Assembly (NCBI GenBank): GCA_963656345.1
Contig: CAVKHY010000053.1
Span: forward strand, 1-16,356
Direction: 5' to 3'
Source of the DNA: CAKUFA01 sp963656345
Lineage (GTDB): Bacteria; Bacillota; Clostridia; Christensenellales; Aristaeellaceae
Length of the DNA: 16,356 nt
Part shown: positions 6,737 through 14,368 of the stretch, piece after piece
Layout: the number at the start of each line of letters is the position of its first letter
Position numbering within the stretch: position 1 is the stretch's first letter
Program-made: the position numbers and the translations under genes
Notes under the pieces: model-generated
What the model was told of the DNA's origin: nothing
Database searches by the model: none
Seen by the model: the letters and a program-made list of their open reading frames with translations, nothing else

Positions 6737-8002
6737 ATGCCTAATTTTTCCCTATCGGATGAAGTCTTTGAAGGAGCGGCGGCCAAGTACCCCACCCCTT
6801 TTCATCTTTATGATGAGCATGGCATTCGGGAGAATGCCCGGGCACTGAACAAAGCCTTTTCATGGTGTCAGGATTTTCAGGAGTATTTTGCCGTCAAGGC
6901 CCTACCGAATCCAACCATTCTGCGCATCCTCAAGGAGGAAGGCTGCGGCGTGGACTGCTCCAGCGATACGGAATTGACCCTGGCGGAGGCCTGTGGCTTC
7001 CATGGCCGGGATATCATGTTTTCAGCTAATGCGATGCCCGATGAGGAATTCGACCATGCACGGGCACTGGGTGCGTATGTGAATCTGGATGACATCACCC
7101 ACATTGACATTCTGGAAAAGCACGGCGGTGTTCCGGAATGTGTCTGCTGCCGGTATAATCCGGGTGGAGATTTCCAGATCAGCGGCACCATTATGGGCAA
7201 TCCCGGGGAAGCAAAGTATGGCTTCACCTATCCCCAGCTGCAGGAAGGATTGAAAAGGCTGAAGGCTTTGGGCGCAAAGAAGTTTGGCCTCCATGCCTTC
7301 CTGTCTTCCAATACCATTGACAATGCCTATTATCCGGCACTGGCAAAGATTCTTTTTACCTGCGGTAAGGAGCTGGCAGCGGAAACCGGGCTGACCTTCG
7401 CTTTTGCCAACCTTTCCGGCGGCGTGGGCATTCCTTACCGGCTGGAGCAGAAAAAGACGGATATTGCCCTGGTAGGAGAAGGGGTTCGCAAGGCCTACGA
7501 GGAGGTTTTCCCGGATGGCGGCGTGGCCATTAAGACCGAGCTTGGCCGCTGGATGACCGGTCCCAACGGATGGCTGGTTACACATGCGACCCATCATAAG
7601 GACACGTATAAGCATTATGTGGGGTTGGATGCCTGCGCCGCCAACCTGATGCGGCCGGCCATGTATGGGGCGTATCATCATATCACGGTGTGTGGGAAGA
7701 GAAACGCCCCCTGCGACCACGTCTATGATGTCACCGGCTCCCTTTGCGAAAATAACGATAAGTTTGCCATTGACCGGGCATTGCCGGAAATCAAGGACGG
7801 GGATCTGGTGGTGATCCACGACACAGGCGCCCATGGCTTTTCGATGGGCTACAATTACAATGGCCGCTTGCGTTCTGCTGAAATTCTTTACGGCGAGGAC
7901 GGCACCTATCGCATGATTCGCCGAGCAGAAACCCCTCAGGATTATTTTGCTACCTTGGATATGGATGAAGCGGCGGAGAAGCTGGGCGTTAAGCGGGGAT
8001 GA
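6737..8002 (+). CDS. lysA: Diaminopimelate decarboxylase-like PLP enzyme
   Basis: This 421-residue protein is a fold type III PLP decarboxylase and most resembles LysA, which converts meso-diaminopimelate to lysine. The PLP lysine is K54 in 'YFAVKALPNP'. A Gly-rich phosphate loop is 'LSGGVGIPY' (227-235), 'HAFLSSNT' (186-193) stands where many LysA have HIGSQ, and 'GSLCENNDKFA' (334-344) carries the catalytic Cys337 supplied to the partner subunit. 'HDTGAHGFSMGYNYNGR' (361-377) is the usual LysA C-terminal active-site segment. ATG 6737 is chosen because GGAG (6725-6728) is 8 nt upstream and the protein then begins like other family members; an open frame further upstream has no ribosome site and overlaps ppk2. 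A related amino acid decarboxylase cannot be excluded, because the substrate-loop wording is not the standard one. Confidence 0.85.
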   Translation: MPNFSLSDEVFEGAAAKYPTPFHLYDEHGIRENARALNKAFSWCQDFQEYFAVKALPNPTILRILKEEGCGVDCSSDTELTLAEACGFHGRDIMFSANAMPDEEFDHARALGAYVNLDDITHIDILEKHGGVPECVCCRYNPGGDFQISGTIMGNPGEAKYGFTYPQLQEGLKRLKALGAKKFGLHAFLSSNTIDNAYYPALAKILFTCGKELAAETGLTFAFANLSGGVGIPYRLEQKKTDIALVGEGVRKAYEEVFPDGGVAIKTELGRWMTGPNGWLVTHATHHKDTYKHYVGLDACAANLMRPAMYGAYHHITVCGKRNAPCDHVYDVTGSLCENNDKFAIDRALPEIKDGDLVVIHDTGAHGFSMGYNYNGRLRSAEILYGEDGTYRMIRRAETPQDYFATLDMDEAAEKLGVKRG

Positions 8003-8020
8003 GAGAGAACCATCATAAAA

Positions 8021-8052
8021 GGGACAGGCGATCATGCCTGCCCCCATTTTGT
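8021..8052. terminator. Bidirectional terminator between lysA and the permease gene
   Basis: GGGACAGGC (8021-8029) pairs with GCCTGCCCC (8036-8044) with one A-C mismatch and a 6-nt loop. The + strand continues CATTTTGTTT and the - strand continues TTTTATG, so it can serve both convergent genes. Confidence 0.6.
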
Positions 8053-8064
8053 TTGCAATGAACT

Positions 8065-9222
8065 TCAGGGATTCGTATGGGTTTGAGATTCCTGTGTTTC
8101 CGTGCTAGGCGCGTCTTCCAGCTTTTGCTTCAGCAGCGTATAACACACGGCGCACAGGGGCACGGCAATCAGAATGCCGAACATGCCCATTAAGCCTTGA
8201 CCGATGATAATGGCCGCCATCACCAGCAATCCCGGCAGGCCGATGGTGGAACCAACCACCCTGGGATAGACCACACTGCCGGAGAACTGCTGCAGCACCA
8301 CCAGAAAAATCACCAGCATCAATCCCTTGAAAGGATCGATGGCCGCCACAAGGATGGCCGCAATGCCGCCGCCGATCCATGCCCCCAGGAAGGGAATTAG
8401 GGAGGTAACGCCGATAAGCAGGGACACCACTGCCGCATAGGGGAAGCCAAAGAGAAGCATGCCCAGGAAGCACATCACACCCAGAATCAGTGCCTGCAGC
8501 AGCTGCCCACGAACGAAATTTGCAAAGGTGGTAAAGGAAAGCTCAGCCACACGGATGATTTTCTTCGTGGTCTTCTCCGGCAGGAAGCGTAGCATCAGCT
8601 TGCGGACGAAGGCGCCGTTTTTCTCCTTGCCGTAAAGCACATAAATGGCCACAATCACGGCAAACACAATGTTCATGATGGTGCTGAAGGCAGATACTAC
8701 CGTGCTCAGCACATAGTTGGCAATGGTGCCGGTGGATTCCTTGATCATGGTTACCACCTGCTGTGCCAGACCGCTGATATAGGCGCTGATGCTCTGCATG
8801 GTTTCGTCCGGCACACGGAAGCGCTGGAGGAAGCTCTGCAGGGCATTGCTCAAATCCGCCGCAGACTGGGGCAGCACGTTAACAAACATGCTGACTGTTT
8901 CCCCGAGACGGGGGACAATCACCAGCACCATCAGCGTCACCAAGGCAGCAGCACCCAAAAGGGTCAGCACCAAGGCAAGCACTCGGGTGGTTCTGGTCTG
9001 CTCCTTCAGGAAGGGGATACGCTTCAGGAGCTGCTCCAAGGGGCTCATCAGCACATTGAACACAAAGGCCAGTGCCAAGCCCAGCAGCAGAGGATAGAAA
9101 ATGGCATGAAGCCGTCCCATGAAGGAGGCAACTTCGTTAATGTTTTGCAGCAGGCAATACAGACACACACCAAAGGCGATCAGGAACATGCCTGTATGCA
9201 GCCGATCCCGTTTTTCACGCAT
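8065..9222 (-). CDS. AI-2E family (PerM-like) membrane protein
   Basis: This 385-residue multi-pass membrane protein belongs to the AI-2E/PerM family. Two N-terminal hydrophobic segments (about 10-27 and 38-58) and one at 80-104 precede a soluble region (about 105-165); five or more membrane spans follow. The family core is 'GVTSLIPFLGAWIGG' (271-285) and 'VVYPRVVGSTIGLPGLLV' (317-334). Members have been linked to autoinducer-2 export and to sodium/proton exchange, so the substrate stays open. An AAGGAG 12 nt upstream of the ATG overlaps the stop codon of the preceding hydrolase gene, only 17 bp away, so the two form one operon. Confidence 0.9.
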   Translation of the reverse strand: MREKRDRLHTGMFLIAFGVCLYCLLQNINEVASFMGRLHAIFYPLLLGLALAFVFNVLMSPLEQLLKRIPFLKEQTRTTRVLALVLTLLGAAALVTLMVLVIVPRLGETVSMFVNVLPQSAADLSNALQSFLQRFRVPDETMQSISAYISGLAQQVVTMIKESTGTIANYVLSTVVSAFSTIMNIVFAVIVAIYVLYGKEKNGAFVRKLMLRFLPEKTTKKIIRVAELSFTTFANFVRGQLLQALILGVMCFLGMLLFGFPYAAVVSLLIGVTSLIPFLGAWIGGGIAAILVAAIDPFKGLMLVIFLVVLQQFSGSVVYPRVVGSTIGLPGLLVMAAIIIGQGLMGMFGILIAVPLCAVCYTLLKQKLEDAPSTETQESQTHTNP

Positions 9223-9239
9223 TCTGCCTGTATGCTCCT

Positions 9240-10010
9240 TTATTGCTTTTCCGCACTCCGCAAATGCCGGGCGATTTCGTCTGCAATATGTTCATGCTCC
9301 TTGGAAATCGTACATACGTGAGGAACGTCATTCAGCCACAGAATTTCCTTCCTGGTGCTGGATACTCCGTTTACAATGACTTCCGCACTGTCGGCTGAAA
9401 TGGTTTCATCCCCATGGGACTGCACGGCCAGTACGGGGCAGATTACCTTGTCCAGGTTCCTCCGAGCCATTTTGATCAGGTGGGAAAGATCCACCGCACA
9501 CTTGGTGGGAAAGCCTGTGTAGCCATGGTCGTATTGCGGAATGAGCATGTTCTGCCGTTCCGGGTCACTGCTCCAATTGACGGTTTTCATAAACAGGGAA
9601 GCCGGTCCGGCAAAGGCCATGGCCTTGTTCTGCACCGCCATGGGGGCGGAAATGGGGGCGGCTGCCGTCAGATCCGCCTGCTCTGCCAGAATCAGCGTCA
9701 ACACGCCGCCCATGCTCAGGCCGGACACGCTGACATATTTGCATTTGCTGCGCAGTTCCTTGTATGCGCCGATGGAGGCCTTCAGCCAATCCTTCCAGCC
9801 ATAATTAGCCATGTTTTCCACCGAAGTGGCATGGCCGGGAAGGTTGATGCCCATGACGGTAAAGCCCTGGTCGTGCAGGTGCTCTCCCAGCAGGCGCATA
9901 TGACTGACGGAACCGGTAAAGCCATGAATCAGCAGCACACCGTGTTCATCCCCTTCAAAGAAGAAGGGTTGCGCTTCCGGTGCCAGAAAGTTTTGCGGTC
10001 GATCCGCCAC
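9240..10010 (-). CDS. Alpha/beta hydrolase, carboxylesterase or monoacylglycerol lipase type
   Basis: This 256-residue cytosolic serine hydrolase resembles the Est30/YvaK carboxylesterase group. The oxyanion-hole segment is 'LLIHGFTGS' (26-34), the nucleophile is Ser99 in GLSMG (97-101), the acid is probably Asp201 in 'QSHGDETI', and the base His231 in 'NDVPHVCTI'. 'LPGHA' (57-61) is also typical. Natural substrates are probably short acyl esters or monoglycerides, but this is a family inference. The start is GTG, with GGAGG 8 nt upstream. It is the first gene of an operon with the AI-2E-type permease and has its own strong promoter. Confidence 0.87.
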   Translation of the reverse strand: MADRPQNFLAPEAQPFFFEGDEHGVLLIHGFTGSVSHMRLLGEHLHDQGFTVMGINLPGHATSVENMANYGWKDWLKASIGAYKELRSKCKYVSVSGLSMGGVLTLILAEQADLTAAAPISAPMAVQNKAMAFAGPASLFMKTVNWSSDPERQNMLIPQYDHGYTGFPTKCAVDLSHLIKMARRNLDKVICPVLAVQSHGDETISADSAEVIVNGVSSTRKEILWLNDVPHVCTISKEHEHIADEIARHLRSAEKQ

Positions 10011-10051
10011 AGTGGATTCCTCCCATGCTGTTTTGTTGAATCACTGGTTTT

Positions 10052-10080
10052 ATTATACGCTGAGCCGCGCAGATTGTCCA
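10052..10080 (-). promoter_or_regulatory. Promoter of the hydrolase-permease operon
   Basis: On the - strand TGGACA (complement of 10075-10080) and a perfect TATAAT (complement of 10052-10057) are 17 bp apart. The start point would be near 10045, giving a leader of about 35 nt. The -35 lies partly within a long inverted repeat (10061-10101). Confidence 0.72.
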
Positions 10081-10101
10081 GACGGTAATCTGCACGGCTC
10101 A
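10061..10101. repeat. Inverted repeat overlapping the hydrolase promoter
   Basis: Arms 10061-10075 and 10087-10101 are 15 nt each and match at 14 positions (the odd one is a G-T pair in - strand RNA), with an 11-nt centre. It lies 28 bp past the stop of the HD gene and covers the spacer and -35 of the next promoter. It has no U-tract, so it is either a poor terminator for the HD gene or an operator. Confidence 0.6.
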
Positions 10102-10128
10102 TTGTACGATATGGATGGCATACTGATT

Positions 10129-10560
10129 TTATGCATCTTCCAGCAGGAATTGCAGCGCCTTGTTGTACTTCTCCTGCCGCTTGACGTCCTTCATGGTGAC
10201 ACAGGGCAGCCGGGAAAGATTGCTGTTATCAATCAGGTCGGAAATCTTTACTGCCCGGGCAACAGGATTGGCCTTGACCCGCATCAGGTAGGCCTGCCAA
10301 TCTTCGCCTTCCCGGCGTGATACGGCGTTCAGGACAGCGGCCGTCTCTGCACCGAAAAGCCCCTCAATGTCTGCCAGGGTTTCTTCCGTGTCCTCCACCA
10401 CGTCGTGAAGCCAGCCTACCACCTGCTCTTCTGGCGTATGAAGACGGCTTGCTACACGTTCGGGATGATGAATGTAAGCGGCGCCTGCTTTGTCCACTGC
10501 GCCATCATGCATCTTCTCGGCAAGTCTGCGTGCTGCGGTAACATCTGTACTGTAGGCCAT
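10129..10560 (-). CDS. Small HD-domain phosphohydrolase (SpoT/MESH1-like hydrolase fold)
   Basis: This 143-residue protein is a single HD domain. The metal-binding pattern is visible: His32 in 'YIHHPERVA', the His52-Asp53 pair in 'VGWLHDVVEDT', and Asp108 in 'AVKISDLIDNSN'. This order and wording resemble the hydrolase domain of RelA/SpoT and the stand-alone (p)ppGpp hydrolases, but the protein lacks synthetase, TGS and ACT domains and is shorter than MESH1 (about 180). A nucleotide or (p)ppGpp hydrolase role is therefore an inference. AAGGAAGG is 8 nt upstream of the ATG. It lies 30 bp after the SH3-protein gene and may be cotranscribed with it. Confidence 0.8.
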   Translation of the reverse strand: MAYSTDVTAARRLAEKMHDGAVDKAGAAYIHHPERVASRLHTPEEQVVGWLHDVVEDTEETLADIEGLFGAETAAVLNAVSRREGEDWQAYLMRVKANPVARAVKISDLIDNSNLSRLPCVTMKDVKRQEKYNKALQFLLEDA

Positions 10561-10590
10561 GAGAACGACCTTCCTTTCTGCATAGATTTC

Positions 10591-11550
10591 TTATTCGTTC
10601 AAGTCGGTTCCTGTGGCTGGAGAGGCGGAAGCTTCCCGAACCGCATGAACGGTGCTGCCAATGCCCCGCACCGGCAGGTTGACGGCATCAGCCTCATCCA
10701 CGGTAGTGAGAAATTCGGACAGGATGTAGCACCGCAGATTTTCCACTTCAATTTCCGTCCACTTTTCTCCGGGAGTAATGACGGTAACCCGCTGTCCGCA
10801 AGGGAATTCATCCAGAATCCGTCCATTGGAGGAAGCCTTTTGCCGCACCTTCACGGTATTGTTGCTGCTGGTCTTCCCCTTGTAGGCGATGTAGGCAAAG
10901 GAGGCCTCGCCGCTGTCAGCATCCAGGAAGGTCAGGGAGGAACACTTGACGTAACCAACCGCATCCTTGTACTGAACCAGAGCAAAATTTTTCGTGACGG
11001 CTAGAACGGGTACGATACGCCCTGTCTGGCACTTCATGATAATGGCGGATTTGCCGGAAGCCTTCTTGAACATGCTTGCCTGGCCGCTTTTGGGGGCGGT
11101 GATAATGGCCAGCTGCTTGCCTGCTTCCACATCGTCTGCAAAACGGAGGGTGTCGGTGTAGACTTCTTCCCGGGTACCGTTTCGCTTAATGATGCTGACC
11201 CGTGTGCCCACGGCCAGTACTTCCACGGTTTCGCCGTCCAGGGTAGCCGTCAAGGTTTGTGATTCATAGACCCATTTCTGATTACTGCTGTCATCGGTGT
11301 CGGTATCAGTATCCGCATCGCTGCCTTCATCAGGGGTCAAGTCTTCATCCACATCTTCCTCTGTATCCTCTTCCGGGGTGATGATGGGCGTAATGACCGT
11401 ATCGGTGGTGCTTGAACTTGAGCTGCTGTCCGGACCGCTGATGATGTTGCCGTTGCCATCCACCCAAATGGGACTGTCGCCGGCAAGAGAAACGGAGCTG
11501 AACAGTGTAAGCCCGGAAACAAGCAGGGCGAAAAGACGAGTCTTTTGCAT
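10591..11550 (-). CDS. Secreted SH3-domain (bacterial SH3-like) protein with acidic linker
   Basis: This 319-residue protein has a signal peptide (residues 1-23, cut about SLA before GDSP), then a Ser run and a very acidic, probably disordered linker (about 59-90, rich in Asp, Glu and Thr). Two SH3b-like stretches follow, about 153-208 and 224-282; the second has the usual 'VKVRQKASSNGRIL' then 'CGQRVTVI' and 'WTEIEV'. SH3b domains in secreted Firmicutes proteins often bind cell-wall peptidoglycan, so a wall-associated role is plausible, but no enzyme domain is present. ATG 11550 is preferred over a TTG at 11562, because the GGGAGG ribosome site (11555-11560) lies just before it, although the 4-nt spacing is tight. 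It is 27 bp downstream of another secreted-protein gene. Confidence 0.8.
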   Translation of the reverse strand: MQKTRLFALLVSGLTLFSSVSLAGDSPIWVDGNGNIISGPDSSSSSSTTDTVITPIITPEEDTEEDVDEDLTPDEGSDADTDTDTDDSSNQKWVYESQTLTATLDGETVEVLAVGTRVSIIKRNGTREEVYTDTLRFADDVEAGKQLAIITAPKSGQASMFKKASGKSAIIMKCQTGRIVPVLAVTKNFALVQYKDAVGYVKCSSLTFLDADSGEASFAYIAYKGKTSSNNTVKVRQKASSNGRILDEFPCGQRVTVITPGEKWTEIEVENLRCYILSEFLTTVDEADAVNLPVRGIGSTVHAVREASASPATGTDLNE

Positions 11551-11577
11551 GATGCCTCCCAATAAGAAAAATTCAAA

Positions 11578-12162
11578 TCAATCCACCGGGGTAAAATCCT
11601 GCTCCAAGCCGCCGGCGGAAACAAATCGGTCATAGAGGAGCTTCATATCCTCGCTGGGCAGGGTCAGGATAGCGGTGATGCAGGCGTTGTCGCCTTCCAA
11701 GGTGATGGTGAGGGGAAGATCCTTCCGGGTCAGAGCCTTCACCATGGCCATGCCATCCGTCCCCAGCAAAGCGGTATAGTCCTCATAATACATATCGTCA
11801 TATTCGCTGACTTCTCTGCTGGTATCGAAGATCCAGCTGCCGGAGGATGCATCGATCCGCAGGGTGTCTATGTCGGTCATGCTGCTGGAGATCAAGGAGC
11901 AGGTAAGCCGGAGAAAGGTACCGTTCAGGTTGGGCATTTCCACAAAGTCCACATAGACGATCATCTCGTGGCTTGCGTCCTCGCAGACGGCGACATAGGG
12001 CTGATTGTCCGGACGGATGACCGTGTCGATGCCGTTGGTATCCAGCTGCACGGTGCAGGCAAGCCCATCCGTCAGCACAGTCTCATCCAATTCCGCATGG
12101 GCTGCTGTGCAGGCCAACAAGGCGGCAAAGAAAAACGGCAGCACGCTTCGCCAAAGTTTCAT
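11578..12162 (-). CDS. Secreted protein of unknown function
   Basis: I do not recognise the family of this 194-residue protein. It begins with a clear signal peptide (MKLWRSV, a hydrophobic core, then CTAAHA before ELDE at about residue 23); the LLAC in the core is a marginal lipobox, so a lipoprotein is possible. The mature part is acidic, rich in Thr, Asp and beta-type segments, with no Cys pairs or known motif. The start at 12162 is chosen because AGGAGG (12171-12176) lies 8 nt upstream; the ATG at 12168 would sit 2 nt from it. It precedes the SH3-protein gene by 27 bp on the same strand, which suggests a shared envelope role. Confidence 0.75.
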   Translation of the reverse strand: MKLWRSVLPFFFAALLACTAAHAELDETVLTDGLACTVQLDTNGIDTVIRPDNQPYVAVCEDASHEMIVYVDFVEMPNLNGTFLRLTCSLISSSMTDIDTLRIDASSGSWIFDTSREVSEYDDMYYEDYTALLGTDGMAMVKALTRKDLPLTITLEGDNACITAILTLPSEDMKLLYDRFVSAGGLEQDFTPVD

Positions 12163-12181
12163 GTGCATCCCCTCCTCATCT

Positions 12182-12190
12182 ATTGTATCA
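12182..12190 (-). promoter_or_regulatory. Possible extended -10 promoter for the secreted-protein operon
   Basis: On the - strand TGATACAAT (complement of 12182-12190) is an extended -10 form. No good -35 is seen at the right distance, and the start point would fall near 12175, inside the ribosome site, leaving almost no leader. The call is therefore weak. Confidence 0.3.
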
Positions 12191-12263
12191 CAAAAATTGA
12201 CGCAAAGCTGTAACAATTTCGAAAACAATGAGGAAGGAAAGTCTGCAAACGCAGGCTGCCATC

Positions 12264-12324
12264 ACGGGAAAAAATGAAAAAGCATGAATGTCCATGCATT
12301 TCAGCAGGGAAGGCATTCATGCTT
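12264..12324 (-). terminator. Intrinsic terminator of the DEAD-box helicase gene
   Basis: AAGCATGAATG (12280-12290) pairs perfectly with CATTCATGCTT (12314-12324). Read on the - strand the hairpin is followed by a T-rich tract, TTTTTCATTTTTT, 51 nt beyond the helicase stop. The loop is long (23 nt) and contains a further ATGCAT palindrome. Confidence 0.72.
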
Positions 12325-12374
12325 AAAAAAAACGGACTGCGTGGAGTTTCACGGCCGCTGGGCGCAGCGGCGCG

Positions 12375-13769
12375 TCATCCTTTTCGATGACGATTAACAC
12401 GCTGCACGGGCTTGGCTAAGCCCTTCTTGGCTGGATTGACAGGATGGCTGGGCTTGGCAGGCTGCACCTGCATTTTTCCATCCTTGCCAATGGTGATGCT
12501 CTGCCCGCTGCGGCGAGGAGGCAGGGATTTTGCCGGCATGAGAGGCCGAGGCTTCCGCTCTGGCATGGCTTCGCCTCGCATATTTACCTTGGCCGGTATG
12601 GGTTGACGCGGCTTCGGCTCCGACGGGGTGGTGATTTCCATGGGCCAGTCGCTTTCTCGGGTGGGCAAGCGGCGGCCGATGAGCTTCTCCACCTGATTCA
12701 GCTGCTTGACTTCATCAATGCAGCAGAAACTGACGGCGTTGCCTGTATGCCCGGCACGGCCTGTGCGCCCAATACGGTGCACATAGGCTTCCGGCTCCAT
12801 GGGCATATCATAATTGAATACGTGGCTGAGCCCAGCAATGTCCAGACCGCGTGCGGCAATATCCGTTGCCACCAGCACCTTGCAGTCGCCGGTTTTGAAG
12901 CGGTTCAGCGCTACCTGGCGGGCATTCTGGCTCTTATCACCGTGAATGGCAACAGCGTCGATACCGGCTCTGCTTAAATCACGGACGATCCGATCTGCCC
13001 CGTGGCGTGTTCTGGAGAACACAAGGGCATTCTCCACGGCGGGATCCTTCAGCAGATGCGCCAGCAGGTGCTTCTTGTTTGCCTTGTCCACATAGTACAG
13101 GCACTGGTCAATGGCTTCCACCGGGCTGGATACCGGGTCTACCTTCACCGTTTCCGGATCATGCAGCATTTCCATGGCCAGCTTTTCGACTTCTGCGGGC
13201 ATGGTAGCGGAAAAGAGCAAAGTCTGATGCTTCTGAGGCAACTTGCCTGCAATGCGGCGCACGTCATGGATGAAGCCCATATCCAGCATACGGTCCGCTT
13301 CATCCAGCACAAAGGTGTTCACCCAATCCAGACGAACATAGCCCTGATTCATCAGGTCGCAAAGCCGTCCGGGGCAGGCTACAACCACGTCGGCTCCCCG
13401 GTGCAGGGCTTCGATTTGACTCTGCTGGTTCACGCCGCCGAAAATAACGCAGGCGTTTACCGGCACTTTCTTCCCATAAGCCACGAAGTTTTCATAAATT
13501 TGCAGCGCCAGTTCTCTGGTGGGGGTGAGAATCAAAGCACGAATCACCCGGGGCGCATCGCTTTTGCGAGGCTCCTTGGCCAGGTTTTGCAAAATTGGCA
13601 GGGCAAAGGCGGCTGTCTTGCCGGTGCCGGTTTGGGCACAGCCCAGCACGTCCTTTTTCTGGAGCACTAAGGGGATGGTTGCCTGCTGAATGGGGGTAGG
13701 GGTTTCATAACCGCTGCGGCGGACGTTTTCCAGCAGCTGAGGCATTAAGTCTAATTGTTGAAAGGTCAT
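12375..13769 (-). CDS. DEAD-box ATP-dependent RNA helicase
   Basis: This 464-residue protein has the full DEAD-box set: a Q motif region with 'YETPTPIQQATIP' (21-33), motif I AQTGTGKT (45-52), PTRELA (83-88), CPGR (132-135, in place of the usual TPGR), DEAD (156-159), SAT (187-189), motif V ATDIAARGLD (301-310) and motif VI HRIGRTGR (331-338). After about residue 372 comes a Pro/Lys/Arg-rich tail of some 90 residues, probably disordered and RNA-binding. The layout is like RhlE/CshA-type helicases that act in RNA decay, ribosome assembly and cold adaptation; I cannot choose among them. AAGGA lies about 6 nt before the ATG. The gene is alone, with its own promoter, leader hairpin and terminator. 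Confidence 0.95.
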   Translation of the reverse strand: MTFQQLDLMPQLLENVRRSGYETPTPIQQATIPLVLQKKDVLGCAQTGTGKTAAFALPILQNLAKEPRKSDAPRVIRALILTPTRELALQIYENFVAYGKKVPVNACVIFGGVNQQSQIEALHRGADVVVACPGRLCDLMNQGYVRLDWVNTFVLDEADRMLDMGFIHDVRRIAGKLPQKHQTLLFSATMPAEVEKLAMEMLHDPETVKVDPVSSPVEAIDQCLYYVDKANKKHLLAHLLKDPAVENALVFSRTRHGADRIVRDLSRAGIDAVAIHGDKSQNARQVALNRFKTGDCKVLVATDIAARGLDIAGLSHVFNYDMPMEPEAYVHRIGRTGRAGHTGNAVSFCCIDEVKQLNQVEKLIGRRLPTRESDWPMEITTPSEPKPRQPIPAKVNMRGEAMPERKPRPLMPAKSLPPRRSGQSITIGKDGKMQVQPAKPSHPVNPAKKGLAKPVQRVNRHRKG

Positions 13770-13798
13770 GGTGTTCCTTCATTTCTCTTGTATTCACA

Positions 13799-13865
13799 TC
13801 ATTTCGCCATGGGGCGTCGGGCAAAATGACCTTCCAATTTTACCATATCCAACTTTTTTCCGCAA
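13799..13865 (-). promoter_or_regulatory. Helicase promoter with 5' leader hairpin
   Basis: On the - strand TTGCGG (complement of 13860-13865) and TAAAAT (complement of 13837-13842) are 17 bp apart, with TGG just before the -10 (extended form). Transcription would start near 13830. The leader then opens with a 10-bp hairpin (13829-13820 with 13808-13799, one G-T pair), followed by about 30 nt to the ATG. Confidence 0.5.
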
Positions 13866-13910
13866 CCATTTTGCAAAAAGGACGATGGAGCCACGGCCTG
13901 TCCTTTGCAA

Positions 13911-13950
13911 GCAAAAAGGCGAAGTGACCTTTATGCCGTCACTTCGCCTT
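13911..13950 (-). terminator. Intrinsic terminator of the HMA-domain gene
   Basis: A perfect 13-bp stem (13916-13928 with 13938-13950, 9-nt loop) lies 16 nt past the stop. Read on the - strand it is followed by TTTTTGC, partly including the end of the stem. Confidence 0.75.
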
Positions 13951-13966
13951 GGACCTGCAATGAAAC

Positions 13967-14230
13967 TTACTTGTGCAGGAAGCTGAAGAATCCCTTCTTA
14001 GCTTCCTCCTCGCCCCGGGTGATAGGACCTACCTTGTAGCCGGTGTCGCCAATTACTTTCTGCAGCTTTTCATCCGGTAAATCGGTTTCCGTAAGGATCA
14101 CGGTTTCGCCCTTGCTCCGGGAAGAAGAAACTTTCTTGATTTCGGGAAAGGCACGGCGAATCGCATCATTGATGTGGCTCTCGCACATGCCGCACATCAT
14201 ACCATCTACCTTGACCGTGATTTTCATCAT
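13967..14230 (-). CDS. HMA-domain metal-binding protein (CopZ-like)
   Basis: This 87-residue cytosolic protein is a heavy-metal-associated domain. The metal site is 'GMMCGMCE' near the N-terminus (Cys13 and Cys16), the usual GMxCxxC motif, followed by 'HINDAIRRAF' and a late 'VIGDTGYKV', all in the positions of copper chaperones. The C-terminal tail (about 70-87, 'RGEEEAKKGFFSFLHK') goes beyond the normal 68-72 residues. No copper ATPase or CsoR gene is nearby, so the metal and partner are unknown. Two adjacent ATGs are possible starts (14230 or 14227); AAAGGAT lies about 8-10 nt upstream. It stands alone, with a consensus promoter and its own terminator. Confidence 0.87.
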   Translation of the reverse strand: MMKITVKVDGMMCGMCESHINDAIRRAFPEIKKVSSSRSKGETVILTETDLPDEKLQKVIGDTGYKVGPITRGEEEAKKGFFSFLHK

Positions 14231-14304
14231 GGAAATTCATCCTTTCATCGACACAGTGCCCGGCAGAACACTCGCAGTTTTGTATGTCTAACCGAGGCAA
14301 CACC

Positions 14305-14333
14305 ATTATAAAACCGGCCGGAAAGGATGTCAA
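14305..14333 (-). promoter_or_regulatory. Perfect consensus sigma-A promoter for the HMA gene
   Basis: On the - strand TTGACA (complement of 14328-14333) and TATAAT (complement of 14305-14310) are exactly 17 bp apart, a full match to the consensus. The spacer holds the 8-bp palindrome CCGGCCGG. The leader would be about 68 nt. Confidence 0.85.
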
Positions 14334-14368
14334 GGAGGGAACTCGATTCATCTGATAAAAAGCGGGAA

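Noticed and set aside
8065..12162. A single five-gene operon on the - strand
   Set aside because: A strong promoter and an inverted repeat sit between the HD gene and the hydrolase gene, so at least two units are more likely, although read-through is possible.
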